From an uncultured Clostridia bacterium (GTDB taxonomy: Bacteria; Bacillota; Clostridia; TANB77; CAG-508): DNA of 64,000 nucleotides. The translations under genes and the position numbers were made by a program. Positions 36,036-44,641 of the stretch are shown here, one piece after another (position 1 is the first letter of the stretch; every line of letters starts with the position of its first letter). Under the pieces are notes generated by a model. The model was not told the DNA's origin. It searched no databases and saw nothing but the letters and a program-made list of their open reading frames with translations. Location of the stretch: NCBI GenBank assembly GCA_934162535.1, contig CAKPJC010000006.1, forward strand, positions 1-64,000. Direction: 5' to 3'.

Positions 36036-37250
36036 TTATTTGTTGTTTCTTTGTAGTATTATTTCGTCATAGTTGTTTATTTTTTTGTAGTTTTTTATTT
36101 CTTTTTGGTCATATCCTATTTCTTGTAGGTCTTTTGTTGAGTATGTTGATATTATTGCGAATTTGTCTGTTTCATATTCTACTTTTACTAGTACTTTGTT
36201 TTGTACTCCTGCTTTATTTTTTATTACATAGTATAGTCCGTTTTCATTTATTAGTGCTTGCTTTGGAACTTTTAGTCCTGTTTTGTTCCACCATATTACG
36301 TCTATTACAATTTTTCTGTGTGTTATTAAGTCTTCTGTCATTTTGTTTAGTTGAAATATTATTGTTCTTTTGTCTCCTTCTTCATTTATTTGCACTATTT
36401 TTGCCTTTATTTCTTCTTTGTTTGATATTCTTATTGTTACACTGTCTCCTAATTTTGCTTTCATTGCTTCTGTTGAGTTCATTGTTGTTGCTATATAGCA
36501 TTTGAAGTTGTCTATTATTTTTCCACATTCATTACTTGTTGCTACTATTTGACCTGTTTTTAATTCTGTTTTGTTTAAGAATTCTTCTTTTATATTTCCA
36601 AAGTTGTTTGGTGTTAGTGTTTCTTCAAGCCCATCTACTCTATATGATACTATTCCACTTATTGGTGATGTTTGGTATTGTGTGTCAACTTTTAGACTTT
36701 CTTCATATTTGTTTTTCTCGTTTATTAGTGTTTTTATTTCTTGATTTTCTGTTAGTTCTCCTATGAATTTTATTTTTTTGCTAAATAGGCTGTCTATACT
36801 GTTTTTGTATTCTGTTATTTCTTGGTAGTTGTTTAGGTCTCTAATTTCTTCTATTTTGCTTTCTATTTGATTTTCTATTGCTTTTATGTCAGCTGATGGT
36901 GTTATGTTTTTCTCATTTTCTAATATTTCTTGTATTTGGTAGTTTAATTCACTTATTTTTGCATTTGTTTCTTTTTCACTGTCACTGTAGTATCTGAATA
37001 CTGGCTCTGATTTTGCTACTTTTTCTCCCTCTGATGCTACAGTAAATATTCCATTTTGATAGTTTTCTCCTTTTATTACTGTCTCATCTCTGATTATGTA
37101 TCCTGGTACTGTGTCTTCTTCTGTTAGTGTTCCTTCTTTTATTATGTATGAATCTTTTGGATCTACTATAAGTAAATATATTGCATAACCTATATATGAA
37201 ACAACTATTAATATTAATATAACAGCTATTATTTTTTTACTTTTATTCAA
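36036..37250 (-). CDS. HlyD-like membrane-fusion/adaptor protein
   Basis: 404 residues. One N-terminal transmembrane helix (residues about 7-28), an external lipoyl/barrel-sandwich half (DTVPGYIIRDETVIKG), a long coiled coil (about 95-180) and a returning half (SPISGIVSYRVDGLEETLTP) give the HlyD/RND-adaptor layout. Proteins like it sit beside sepF in many Clostridia, but their partner exporter is unclear and none is adjacent here. The start codon is TTG one base after the miaA stop, with AGGAAG upstream inside miaA, so translation is coupled. Confidence 0.8.
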   Translation of the reverse strand: MNKSKKIIAVILILIVVSYIGYAIYLLIVDPKDSYIIKEGTLTEEDTVPGYIIRDETVIKGENYQNGIFTVASEGEKVAKSEPVFRYYSDSEKETNAKISELNYQIQEILENEKNITPSADIKAIENQIESKIEEIRDLNNYQEITEYKNSIDSLFSKKIKFIGELTENQEIKTLINEKNKYEESLKVDTQYQTSPISGIVSYRVDGLEETLTPNNFGNIKEEFLNKTELKTGQIVATSNECGKIIDNFKCYIATTMNSTEAMKAKLGDSVTIRISNKEEIKAKIVQINEEGDKRTIIFQLNKMTEDLITHRKIVIDVIWWNKTGLKVPKQALINENGLYYVIKNKAGVQNKVLVKVEYETDKFAIISTYSTKDLQEIGYDQKEIKNYKKINNYDEIILQRNNK

Positions 37251-37251
37251 T

Positions 37252-38169
37252 CTAAGTTCTTCCTTTCAATATTTCATCAACATTGTCTATTCCTTTTGTA
37301 GCGTCTAACCATATTGTTTGTTTGTTTTTTCTAAACCATGTTAGTTGTCTTTTGGCATATCTTCTCGTTTCCATTTTTATTTTTTCTATCATTTCTTGTT
37401 TTGTGCATTTGTTTTGTAGATATTCTACTACTTCTTTGTATCCTAGTCCTTGCATTGCTGTTGGGAATTCTGTGTATTTTTTTAGTAGATTTTCTACTTC
37501 TTCTATTAACCCTTGTTCTATCATTATGTCTACTCTTTTGTTTATTCTTTCATATAGTTTTTCTCTTTCCATGTTTAGTGCATATACTTCATAGTCGTAT
37601 TTTACTCCATTTTTTCTTGATTCTATTTCTTGTTGTGTTTTGTTTTTTCCTGTTGCATGATATATTTCTAATATTCTTAGTATTCTTTTTTTGTCATTTG
37701 GACTTATTTTTTGTATTGCTTGTTCATCTATTTTTTTTGCCTCATTGTATAGTGTTTTTAGTCCTTCTTTTTCGACCCTTTCTTCTAATTCTTTTCTATA
37801 TTTTTCGTCTAGTTTTATGTCTTGATATTCTATTCCATATATTAAACTGTCAATATATAAACCTGTTCCACCTACTACTATTGGTGTTTTTCCTTTGGAT
37901 AGTATTTCTTCTATTGCGTTTTCTGCATCTTTTTTGAAGTCTGCTACACTGTATCTTTGGTTTGGTTCAACATTGTCTATTAAGTAGTGGGGTATTCCTT
38001 GCATCTCTTCTTGTGTTGGTTTTGCTGTTCCTATGTCCATGTCTTTGTATATTTGCATTGAGTCACTTGATATTATTTCTCCATTTATTCTTTTGGCTAG
38101 TTCAATTGATAATGCTGTTTTTCCTGATGCTGTTGGTCCACATATTACTATTACTTTTGGCTTGTCCAT
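37252..38169 (-). CDS. miaA: tRNA dimethylallyltransferase
   Basis: 305 residues. It adds dimethylallyl to A37 of tRNAs reading UNN codons. The P-loop CGPTASGKTALSIELA, SSDSMQIYKDMDIGTAKPT, PHYLIDNVEPNQRYSVADFK, GGTGLYIDSLIYG and TRRYAKRQLTWFRK are all present. It is usually beside mutL; here a 10-kb repeat island and a small membrane gene separate them. Confidence 0.97.
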   Translation of the reverse strand: MDKPKVIVICGPTASGKTALSIELAKRINGEIISSDSMQIYKDMDIGTAKPTQEEMQGIPHYLIDNVEPNQRYSVADFKKDAENAIEEILSKGKTPIVVGGTGLYIDSLIYGIEYQDIKLDEKYRKELEERVEKEGLKTLYNEAKKIDEQAIQKISPNDKKRILRILEIYHATGKNKTQQEIESRKNGVKYDYEVYALNMEREKLYERINKRVDIMIEQGLIEEVENLLKKYTEFPTAMQGLGYKEVVEYLQNKCTKQEMIEKIKMETRRYAKRQLTWFRKNKQTIWLDATKGIDNVDEILKGRT

Positions 38170-38186
38170 TTTTTTCCTTTCTTTTT

Positions 38187-38618
38187 TTACATTTTGCTTG
38201 CTATTTCAAATATTCCTGTTTGTATGTCTTTTAAGAAATTGAATTCTGCTATACTTATTACTATCATTACTATTATAATGATTATTAATTTTTTTATTAG
38301 GTCTGATTTTTCTATTTCGTCAAATTTGTATTGACTCATTATTTTTCCTACATATGGCATGAATACTATTCCATTTATTGGTGTGAATACTAGTATTAGT
38401 ATTTTACTTACTTCGTTTTTGAAGTCTAGGTTCACGTAGTTTAGTCCTTTTGATGATAGGTTGAATAACATTGTTGTTATGAACCAACTTATTAGTATTC
38501 CTCCTACACTTATTATTACTCTTTCCATTCCTTCATAGGCTTCTAATCTGTACCATGTGTATCCTATTAGTACCATGAATAGTGCTATTACTACTATTAT
38601 TATAAATGGTGTTATCAT
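38187..38618 (-). CDS. Hypothetical four-helix membrane protein
   Basis: 143 residues with about four hydrophobic helices (ITPFIIIVVIALFMVLIGYTW first, KKLIIIIIVMIVISIAEF last). Polar loops carry YRLEAYEGMERV and YKFDEIEKSD. No family recognised. AAGGAGG precedes the ATG. It begins 23 bases after the stop of the first island gene, with no terminator between, and 17 bases before miaA. Confidence 0.75.
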   Translation of the reverse strand: MITPFIIIVVIALFMVLIGYTWYRLEAYEGMERVIISVGGILISWFITTMLFNLSSKGLNYVNLDFKNEVSKILILVFTPINGIVFMPYVGKIMSQYKFDEIEKSDLIKKLIIIIIVMIVISIAEFNFLKDIQTGIFEIASKM

Positions 38619-38641
38619 TGTTTTTTCCTCCTTTTATTTTC

Positions 38642-39772
38642 TTAATCCATAAATTCTGTACGCCAATATTCTGGTATATTTTCATAATTATTTAATCCTG
38701 TTGCATTGTAATAGCATCCATATCCATCAGGTTCACCAATATAATCATTTGTACTTCCATTTGGCACTCTTTTCCATAGTTTTATTGGCTCTCCTGTTAA
38801 TCCTGTGCATTTGAGAAATGTACCTCTAAAAATAGTTACATTTAGGCAATTTGCAAATAAATTTTCTGGGATTCTTGTTAATGATGTACAGTATGCAAAT
38901 GTTGTATAAAAAGTTGTTACATTTGGACAGTTTGCAAATAAATCTTCTGGAATACTTGTTAGTGATTCGCATCCATAAAATCCATCTGAAAAAACTGTTA
39001 TTTTTTCAAAACTCTTTTCTGTTGGACTTGCTATTTTTCTTAATTTTGTACAACCTCTTAGGCATACTCTTTCTAACCCTGTTTCTCCCCATTGGATTAT
39101 TTCAAGAATGTTGTCATTTCCATTGCAAATAATCCTTGTACATTTTCCTGTTATTGTGACTTTATAATCTTTGTTTTTTTCCGAGTATGTATGTGTTGGT
39201 GGATAAGCTAATGCAATTTTGCTTTTCGCACCATCATTTTGTATTACACTAGCATATTTTTTTTCTCCTGTATTCTTGTTTTCTGCTGTTGTTACCTTAC
39301 CATCTCCCCAGTCAATAATTCTTCCTTCTTCAGTTTCCAATAATGGCAACCTCACTTCTCCAGTATCTCCTGAATTAACCAGCATTATTAATGCACTTTT
39401 GTCTACTTCTTCTCCATATGGTATCTCTCTTGTTCCTATTATTATTATTTCTCTTTTTGTGTCTATTTCATTATCAAATACTTTATCTTCTTTTTTTAAA
39501 TTTTCTAACATTTCTTCTTTTGATACTAGTGCATCATTTTTTCCTTCTAGTTCATTTTTCGTTTTTATATTTTCATTTTTTATCTTCCATAATTGCACTA
39601 ATTCTTCTACATCTCCAGCTCTTGACTCGAGTTTTGCTTCATTTGCTTTTCCTATTATTCCATTGTCTCCTTTTAGCATTTGTATGCTTATTCCTGCTAA
39701 TATCATTAATACTACGATTGTTACTACTAATGCTATTAGTGTTATTGCTTTTGAGCTTTTTATTCTGTTCAT
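38642..39772 (-). CDS. Pseudopilin-like PKD/LRR surface protein, copy A (2 repeats)
   Basis: 376 residues from ATG 39772, chosen because GGAGG lies eight bases upstream; an earlier ATG at 39787 overlaps that site. The leader KAITLIALVVTIVVLMILAG resembles a prepilin helix with Ala in place of the +5 Glu. A helical stalk (about 40-110), a PKD-like segment (IIDWGDGKVT then HTYSEKNKDYKVTITGKCT) and BspA/DUF285-type repeats of 27 residues (CESLTSIPEDLFANCPNVTT) follow, ending in a conserved cap (LWKRVPNGST, IPEYWR). This copy has two full repeats and lacks the terminator found after the others. Confidence 0.85.
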   Translation of the reverse strand: MNRIKSSKAITLIALVVTIVVLMILAGISIQMLKGDNGIIGKANEAKLESRAGDVEELVQLWKIKNENIKTKNELEGKNDALVSKEEMLENLKKEDKVFDNEIDTKREIIIIGTREIPYGEEVDKSALIMLVNSGDTGEVRLPLLETEEGRIIDWGDGKVTTAENKNTGEKKYASVIQNDGAKSKIALAYPPTHTYSEKNKDYKVTITGKCTRIICNGNDNILEIIQWGETGLERVCLRGCTKLRKIASPTEKSFEKITVFSDGFYGCESLTSIPEDLFANCPNVTTFYTTFAYCTSLTRIPENLFANCLNVTIFRGTFLKCTGLTGEPIKLWKRVPNGSTNDYIGEPDGYGCYYNATGLNNYENIPEYWRTEFMD

Positions 39773-40126
39773 CTTTTGTTCCTCCATCTCTTTTTTATTA
39801 TTAGTATATTATCATAACACATTTTATTTTTCAATATTTTTGTATGAACAAATAAGAAAAATTGAAAATTTTTCTTTGATTTGTTCTCGCCCGATTTGAG
39901 TTTTCGACTAAAAGGAGAAAATCTCAAAGGACTAGCGATTGTAGCTTTTTATATACTATAAAAGTATTACTTTCCTAGTATATAAAAAAATTGCCTTGAA
40001 TTTAAAATTATAATTCAAGACATTCTTTCTAATTGTGCAACCACGGTTGCACAATTTATACTATTTAAACTTTTCTTCAATTTCATTTTTTATTTTTTTA
40101 ATTTAGTACTATGGATAATGCTATTA
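39773..40126 (-). promoter_or_regulatory. Spacer between LRR copies A and B: promoter, terminator, palindrome
   Basis: A promoter for A has TTGAAA (39834-39829), 17 bases, TAATAT (39811-39806). Upstream of it is a shared leader with inverted GATTTGAG/CTCAAA arms and a degraded copy of the TATATACTAGGAAAG palindrome (about 39951-39983). Terminator of B: CTTGAATT/AATTCAAG hairpin then TTTTTTT (39985-40023). A 12-bp-arm palindrome, GTGCAACC/GGTTGCAC inside AATT flanks, lies at 40031-40056. No gene seen. Confidence 0.7.
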
Positions 40127-41350
40127 TTATACCCCACTTAATGCTCTCCAATATTCTGGTATATTTTCATAATTATTTAATCCTGTTGCATTGTAATAGC
40201 ATCCATATCCATCAGGTTCACCAATATAATTATTTGTACTTCCGTTTGGCACTCTTTTCCATAGTTTTATTGGCTCTCCTGTTAATCCTGTGCATTCGTA
40301 AAATGTACCTCTAAAATTAGTTACATTTGGACAATTTGCAAATAAGTTTTCAGGAATGCTTGTTAGTGATTTGCAATAACAAAACGTTCTTTCAAAACTT
40401 GTTGCATTTGGGCAATTCGCAAATAATGTTGATGGAATGCTTGTTAATGATGTACAGTCTTCAAATGTTAATTCAAAAGTTGTTACATTTGGACAGTTTG
40501 CAAATAATGTTGATGGAATGCTTGTTAATGATGTACAGCCTGCAAATGTACATGAAAAATCTGTTATTTTTTCAAAACTCTTTTCTGTTGGACTTGCTAT
40601 TTTTCTTAATTTTGTACAACCATCTAGGCATACTTCTTCTAAACCTGTTTCTCCCCATTGGATTATTTCAAGAATGTTGCCATTTTCATATTCATCATTG
40701 TAAAGCTTTGTGCATTTTCCTGTTATTGTTACTATGTATTCTTTGTTTTTTTCTGGGTATGTATGTTCGGTATATTGGGAATCTATTTCTGCAATTTTAT
40801 TTTTCACACTATCATTTTGAGTTACACTGGCATATTTGTTATTGTGTATGTTTTTATCTCCTGTAGCTATTACTCCATCTCCCCAGTTTACTTTTGTGCT
40901 ATCATCTATCTCTCCAGCTATCGGCAATTTCACTTCTCCAGTTTCTCCTGAATTAACTAGCATTATTAATGCTCTTTTGTCTACTTCTTCTCCATATGGT
41001 ATTTCTCTTGTTCCTATTGTTATTATTTCTTTGTCTCTGTCTATTTCTTTTTCATATACTATTCCTTCTTGTATTAGTTTTTCCAACATTTCTTCTTTCG
41101 ATACTAATGCTTCACTTGTTCCTGTTACTTCATTTTGTGTTTTTATCATTTTGTTATTATTTTTCCACATTTTTACTTCTTCGTCTACATTCCCTGCTCT
41201 TGATTCTAGCTTCGCTTCATTTGATTTTGTTACTATTCCATTATCTCCTTTTAACATTTGTATGCTTATTCCTGCTAATATCATTAATACTACGATTGTT
41301 ACTACTAATGCTATTAGTGTTATTGCTTTTGAGCTTTTTATTCTGTTCAT
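40127..41350 (-). CDS. Pseudopilin-like PKD/LRR surface protein, copy B (3 repeats)
   Basis: 407 residues from ATG 41350 (GGAGG eight bases upstream). The leader is identical to copy A. The stalk (KMWKNNNKMIKTQNEVTGTS) matches C and D rather than A. The PKD-like part is VNWGDGVIATG. Three 27-residue repeats follow (CTSLTSIPSTLFANCPNVTT, CTSLTSIPSTLFANCPNATS, CKSLTSIPENLFANCPNVTN), then the cap and a changed end (EYWRALSGV) shared with C. Probably displayed outside the cell; ligand unknown. Confidence 0.85.
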   Translation of the reverse strand: MNRIKSSKAITLIALVVTIVVLMILAGISIQMLKGDNGIVTKSNEAKLESRAGNVDEEVKMWKNNNKMIKTQNEVTGTSEALVSKEEMLEKLIQEGIVYEKEIDRDKEIITIGTREIPYGEEVDKRALIMLVNSGETGEVKLPIAGEIDDSTKVNWGDGVIATGDKNIHNNKYASVTQNDSVKNKIAEIDSQYTEHTYPEKNKEYIVTITGKCTKLYNDEYENGNILEIIQWGETGLEEVCLDGCTKLRKIASPTEKSFEKITDFSCTFAGCTSLTSIPSTLFANCPNVTTFELTFEDCTSLTSIPSTLFANCPNATSFERTFCYCKSLTSIPENLFANCPNVTNFRGTFYECTGLTGEPIKLWKRVPNGSTNNYIGEPDGYGCYYNATGLNNYENIPEYWRALSGV

Positions 41351-41383
41351 CTTTTGTTCCTCCATCCCTTTTTTATTATTAGT

Positions 41384-41412
41384 ATATTATCATAACACGT
41401 TTTATTTTTCAA
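41384..41412 (-). promoter_or_regulatory. Promoter of LRR copy B
   Basis: On the minus strand TTGAAA (41412-41407) and TAATAT (41389-41384) are 17 bases apart, the same promoter as copies A, C (45895-45923) and D (48949-48977). Confidence 0.65.
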
Positions 41413-41527
41413 TATTTTTGTATGAGCAAATAAGAAAAATTGAAAATTTTTCTTTGATTTGTTCTCGCCCGATTTGAGTTTTCGACTAAAAGGAAAAAAT
41501 CTCAAAGGGCTAGCGATTGTAGCTTTT

Positions 41528-41562
41528 TATATACTAGGAAAGTATTACTTTCCTAGTATATC
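41528..41562. repeat. Perfect palindrome upstream of copy B, repeated at 44465-44499
   Basis: TATATACTAGGAAAG pairs with CTTTCCTAGTATATA around TATTA. The same sequence occurs at about 44465-44499 and, degraded, at 39951-39983. It lies between each gene's terminator and the next copy's leader. Confidence 0.7.
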
Positions 41563-41563
41563 G

Positions 41564-41769
41564 TTCATTTGAGAAAATGTCTCAAAAATCATGTCTAATT
41601 TATTCCAATTTCCTTATTGACATTGAGCCTCTTATCCTTTGGAAACCTATTTTTGCTAAAAAGCTGTAAGCGTGATTTTATATAGCTTTTTAGACGCAAA
41701 AGCATACCAAAGGATATACTCAAAATCAATAAGTTTTCTCGGCATAAATAAGACATTTTGTCAAATGAA
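41564..41769. repeat. 206-bp imperfect inverted repeat (MITE-like or structured RNA)
   Basis: The two halves pair in order over their whole length: TTCATTTGAGAAAATGTCT with AGACATTTTGTCAAATGAA (18/19), CTTATTGACATTGAG with CTCAAAATCAATAAG, TATCCTTTGG with CCAAAGGATA, and GCTAAAAAGCT with AGCTTTTTAGACGC. A partial direct copy of the right tip follows at 41774-41793. No coding frame of note. Confidence 0.7.
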
Positions 41770-41876
41770 AAGTTAAGACATTTTCATAAATGAATTATAT
41801 CCTTTTAAATTTTCTCTTTTGTATTTTGTGTTTCTAATAATCGCAAAACTCATCTCTAAAACCTCCTTCTAAATTT

Positions 41877-42275
41877 TTAGCCGATTTTTTCGGCTCGTAT
41901 AATGGGCGATAGCTTGGCAATACAATCAAAGCCTTCTTTTTCGTAATCTCTTTGTTCAAAATTGCAAAGCCTTTTATTATTAGTATTTTTATATTTATTT
42001 ATATTATATTTATTATCCTTAAACTTTTCTTCAATAGGTATTAACCTTCTCATATCTACTTCTTTACTATTTTCTTTATATACCATTTCAATATTTATAT
42101 AACCTTTATCTTTTAATGAATTTACTAGCTTTGATACTTGTGTTACTGATATATTTAAAAGTTCGCTTATAGTTTTATTGGTACAAAAGCAATATTGTTT
42201 TTCTTTATCACTTAAATTTTTATCTGTTAATACTTCTATTGGAATCCATAATCCTTTTAAGTTTAGACTTGACAT
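41877..42275 (-). CDS. Helix-turn-helix (replication-initiator-like) protein, probably internally deleted
   Basis: 132 residues. The start LKGLWIPIEVLTDKNLSDKEKQ and the HTH TISELLNISVTQVSKLVNSLKDKGYI resemble the N-terminal winged helix of plasmid/ICE replication or DNA-binding proteins. Between them the usual stretch of about 15-20 residues is missing (KEKQYCFCTNKTISE). The C-terminus (NFEQRDYEKEGFD) resembles the tail of such mobile-element proteins, so the middle may also be shortened. GGAGGGG precedes the ATG. Probably a relic of a mobile element. Confidence 0.6.
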   Translation of the reverse strand: MSSLNLKGLWIPIEVLTDKNLSDKEKQYCFCTNKTISELLNISVTQVSKLVNSLKDKGYINIEMVYKENSKEVDMRRLIPIEEKFKDNKYNINKYKNTNNKRLCNFEQRDYEKEGFDCIAKLSPIIRAEKIG

Positions 42276-42388
42276 TTAATACCCCTCCTCTCTTTCAAAT
42301 TCGTTCGCTTTATTTTGGCTTTATTTTCGTTTTTAAGATATAAATAATATAAGTTTATATCTTGAAATTGTAGCCAAAAAATTTCCAT

Positions 42389-42434
42389 AAAAAAATCGCC
42401 TTGAACTTATTTCTAAATTCAAAGCAATTTTTTA
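42389..42434 (-). terminator. Terminator of DUF1016 nuclease 1
   Basis: On the minus strand GCTTTGAA pairs with TTCAAGGC across about 13 bases, followed by TTTTTTT. A near copy lies after the second nuclease at 45936-45980. Confidence 0.7.
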
Positions 42435-42439
42435 TTTTG

Positions 42440-42466
42440 AATTTTCTCGACAGTGTCGAGAAAATT
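42440..42466. repeat. Palindrome directly after DUF1016 nuclease 1
   Basis: 13-bp perfect arms around one central base, core TTCTCGACAGTGTCGAGAA, end five bases past the stop codon. Bases 42440-42462 are identical to 43210-43232 inside the coding sequence. Confidence 0.9.
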
Positions 42467-42470
42467 TAGA

Positions 42471-43535
42471 TTACTCTTTATCTTCAATATTTTTTCTTTG
42501 TTCTAGTTGAACTTTAGCCTTTTCTATACTATCCATAAATTTTTGTTCTAATATTTCTTTTGGTACATATTCTGTCAAATATTGTGCAACATGTATTCCA
42601 CTATTATCTAATTCTAGTAATTGTGCCATCATATCACTTTTTGTCGCACATAATATGATTGCAATTGGTGATTCTTCTCCTTCTGCTTTTTCATATTTGT
42701 CTAACCATTTCAAATATAATTCAACCTGACCTTTATATTCTGGTCTAAATTTATCTAGCTTTAATTCTATAACTACTAACCTTTTCATTTTTCTATGATA
42801 GAATAATAAATCTATATAATAATCTTCTCCATCTATTGTTATTCTTTTTTGCCTAGCTAGAAAAGCAAAATCATTTCCCATTTCTAAAATAAACTTTTCT
42901 AATTCACTTATAATTGCATTTTCTAAATCTTTCTCGCTATAAGTGTCTTTTAAATCCAAAAAGTCTAATATATATGGATCTCTAAAAAATAAATTAGTTG
43001 TCATCTTGTTTTCTTCGTTTAGCAATTTCAAATCATTTACAATAGTCTGTTCTGGCATTTTAGATATTGCTGTTCTTTCAAATAATGCTGAGCCAATTCT
43101 TTCTCTTAATGTTCTAACTCCCCAAAACTCATTTTCACACATTGTTGTGTAGAAATCTCTTTTTAAACTATCTTTAACTTGTAATAGTTCAACAAAATGT
43201 GACCAACTTAATTTTCTCGACAGTGTCGAGAATTTTTGAAAATCTGGATAATATTCATAGACTTTTAGCATTCTAAATAAATTTGCACTACTATATCCTC
43301 GTCCATATTCAACTGTTAACCTTTGACTTAACTTTTTTATTACAGCCTTTCCATATTCAGCTCTTTCATGATTTAAGACATTTTCAGTTATATCTTTTCC
43401 TATATTCCAATATAATATTGTCATTTCTTCATTTACTTTTAATGCTACATTTCTTTTTGCTTTTTCTATTCTATCAACTATTTTATTATATAAATCATCT
43501 ATATTTATGTTATCTATGTTCTCTAATTCGTTCAT
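42471..43535 (-). CDS. PDDEXK nuclease, DUF1016/YhcG family (copy 1)
   Basis: 354 residues. The N-terminal DUF1016 part has ILYWNIGKDITENVL, RGYSSANLFRMLKVYEYYP and KLSWSHFVELL; the C-terminal PD-(D/E)XK core has YYIDLLFYHRKMKRLVVIELKLDKF (Asp and ExK). Family members occur in defence islands and mobile elements, but their target is not settled. AGAAGG precedes the ATG. A 28-bp palindrome sits 15 bases upstream of the start and another just after the stop. Sequence 43210-43232 within the gene (encoding FSTLSRK) is itself that downstream palindrome. Confidence 0.9.
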   Translation of the reverse strand: MNELENIDNINIDDLYNKIVDRIEKAKRNVALKVNEEMTILYWNIGKDITENVLNHERAEYGKAVIKKLSQRLTVEYGRGYSSANLFRMLKVYEYYPDFQKFSTLSRKLSWSHFVELLQVKDSLKRDFYTTMCENEFWGVRTLRERIGSALFERTAISKMPEQTIVNDLKLLNEENKMTTNLFFRDPYILDFLDLKDTYSEKDLENAIISELEKFILEMGNDFAFLARQKRITIDGEDYYIDLLFYHRKMKRLVVIELKLDKFRPEYKGQVELYLKWLDKYEKAEGEESPIAIILCATKSDMMAQLLELDNSGIHVAQYLTEYVPKEILEQKFMDSIEKAKVQLEQRKNIEDKE

Positions 43536-43549
43536 TTTTACCTTCTTTC

Positions 43550-43577
43550 TAATTTGGCAACAGCTGTTGCCAAATTA
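43550..43577. promoter_or_regulatory. Perfect 28-bp palindrome before DUF1016 nuclease 1
   Basis: Two 14-base arms with core GGCAACAGCTGTTGCC and AATT flanks, immediately upstream of the ribosome site. Preceding bases TTCTTTCT are shared with the AATT-flanked palindromes after LRR copies B and C (40031-40056, 44546-44571). Operator or mobile-element end. Confidence 0.75.
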
Positions 43578-43714
43578 CATTTTCTCTTTTATTAGTTCAT
43601 ACTATATCATAAAATTCAAAATTTTTCCATTAAATCTATAAATTTTCACACATATATTAATTCATTTAATATAATCTCCTCTGCTTGTTTCTTAATTGTA
43701 TTCATAGTTCCTAC

Positions 43715-44038
43715 TCAATAAAGCATATCGGTATTTTTCATATCTTCTGTCAAATTACTTTGTGCTTTTAATTTATTAATTATTTCATCTACTCTTTTGG
43801 TAGCAGTTTCTTGTATTTCTTCTAAATGGTTTATAAGTGTATTTTCCATAAACATTATTGTATATTCTGCTTTTTTATGTTCTTTTAAATAATTTAATCT
43901 CATTCTTCCGTATTTATTCAAATGTATTTTCTTTTGTTTTGGTAATACTAAATTTGGAATATAATAATCTCCTTGTCTTACATATTCTATTCCTGTTCTT
44001 TCATCAATAAATCTTTCTTTTAATTCTTTGTTCTCCAT
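43715..44038 (-). CDS. TnpV-like transposon-encoded protein
   Basis: 107 residues from ATG 44038 (GGAG upstream). GDYYIPNLVLPKQKKIHLNKYGRMRLNYLKEH and the helical tail IQETATKRVDEIINKLK match the TnpV pattern found in clostridial conjugative and mobilisable elements. Its role there is unknown. The rest of such an element is not present, so this is a stray passenger. An alternative start lies seven codons upstream. Confidence 0.75.
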   Translation of the reverse strand: MENKELKERFIDERTGIEYVRQGDYYIPNLVLPKQKKIHLNKYGRMRLNYLKEHKKAEYTIMFMENTLINHLEEIQETATKRVDEIINKLKAQSNLTEDMKNTDMLY

Positions 44039-44084
44039 AATTCTTAAATCTCCTCTCAATTTTTTAATTTTAATTTTTATTATA

Positions 44085-44136
44085 AAATCAAAAAAAGATG
44101 AAATTGTTATTATTTTTTACAATTCATCTTTTAAAT
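44085..44136 (-). terminator. Hairpin repeated after both dead leaders (also 47213-47257)
   Basis: AAAGATGAA and TTCATCTTT with adjoining TTGT/ACAA arms form a stem on either strand. The two copies are nearly identical and lie 80-100 bases downstream of each truncated leader. Confidence 0.6.
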
Positions 44137-44165
44137 ATTTGAATATTTGAAAATTTATGATTTTA

Positions 44166-44288
44166 CTAACTTGTTTGTAGGAGGAAACCTTTGTTATTAC
44201 TAGATTTTACATTTTCGTCATAAGAGAATATGGTTGTTACTACTAATGCTATTAGTGTTATTGCTTTTGAGCTTTTTATTCCGTTCAT
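44166..44288 (-). pseudogene. Truncated pseudopilin leader, remnant 1
   Basis: 40 codons: MNGIKSSKAITLIALVVT is the same leader as the LRR proteins, then it breaks into TIFSYDENVK and stops. The LRR promoter and GGAGG are intact upstream (44304-44460), so it may be transcribed. The break is at the same codon, and the tail nearly the same, as in remnant 2. Confidence 0.85.
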
Positions 44289-44303
44289 CTTTTGTTCCTC
44301 CAT

Positions 44304-44641
44304 CTCTTTTTATTATTAGTATATTATCATAATGCGTCTTGTTTTTCAATATTTTTGGATGAACAAATAAGAAAAATTGAAAATTTTTCTTTGATTTGTT
44401 CTCGCCCAATTTGAGTTTTCGACTAAAAGGAGAAAATCTCGAAGGGCTAGCGATTGTAGCTTTTTATATACTAGGAAAGTATTACTTTCCTAGTATATAA
44501 AAAAATTGCCTTGAATTTAGAATTATAATTCAAGACATTCTTTCTAATTGTGCAACCACGGTTGCACAATTTATACTATTTAAACTTTTCTTCAATTTCA
44601 TTTTTTATTTTTTTAATTTAGTACTATGGATAATGCTATTA
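44304..44641 (-). promoter_or_regulatory. Spacer between LRR copy C and remnant 1
   Basis: Near copy of the A/B spacer: LRR-type promoter and leader (44304-44460), TATATACTAGGAAAG palindrome (44465-44499), C terminator hairpin (44500-44539), and the GTGCAACC/GGTTGCAC palindrome (44546-44571). No gene seen. Confidence 0.7.

Noticed and set aside
44218..44409. 63-64-codon frames over the LRR promoter and leader (also 45729-45923)
   Set aside because: They run in another frame across promoter and leader DNA, with no ribosome site, and recur only because the DNA is duplicated.
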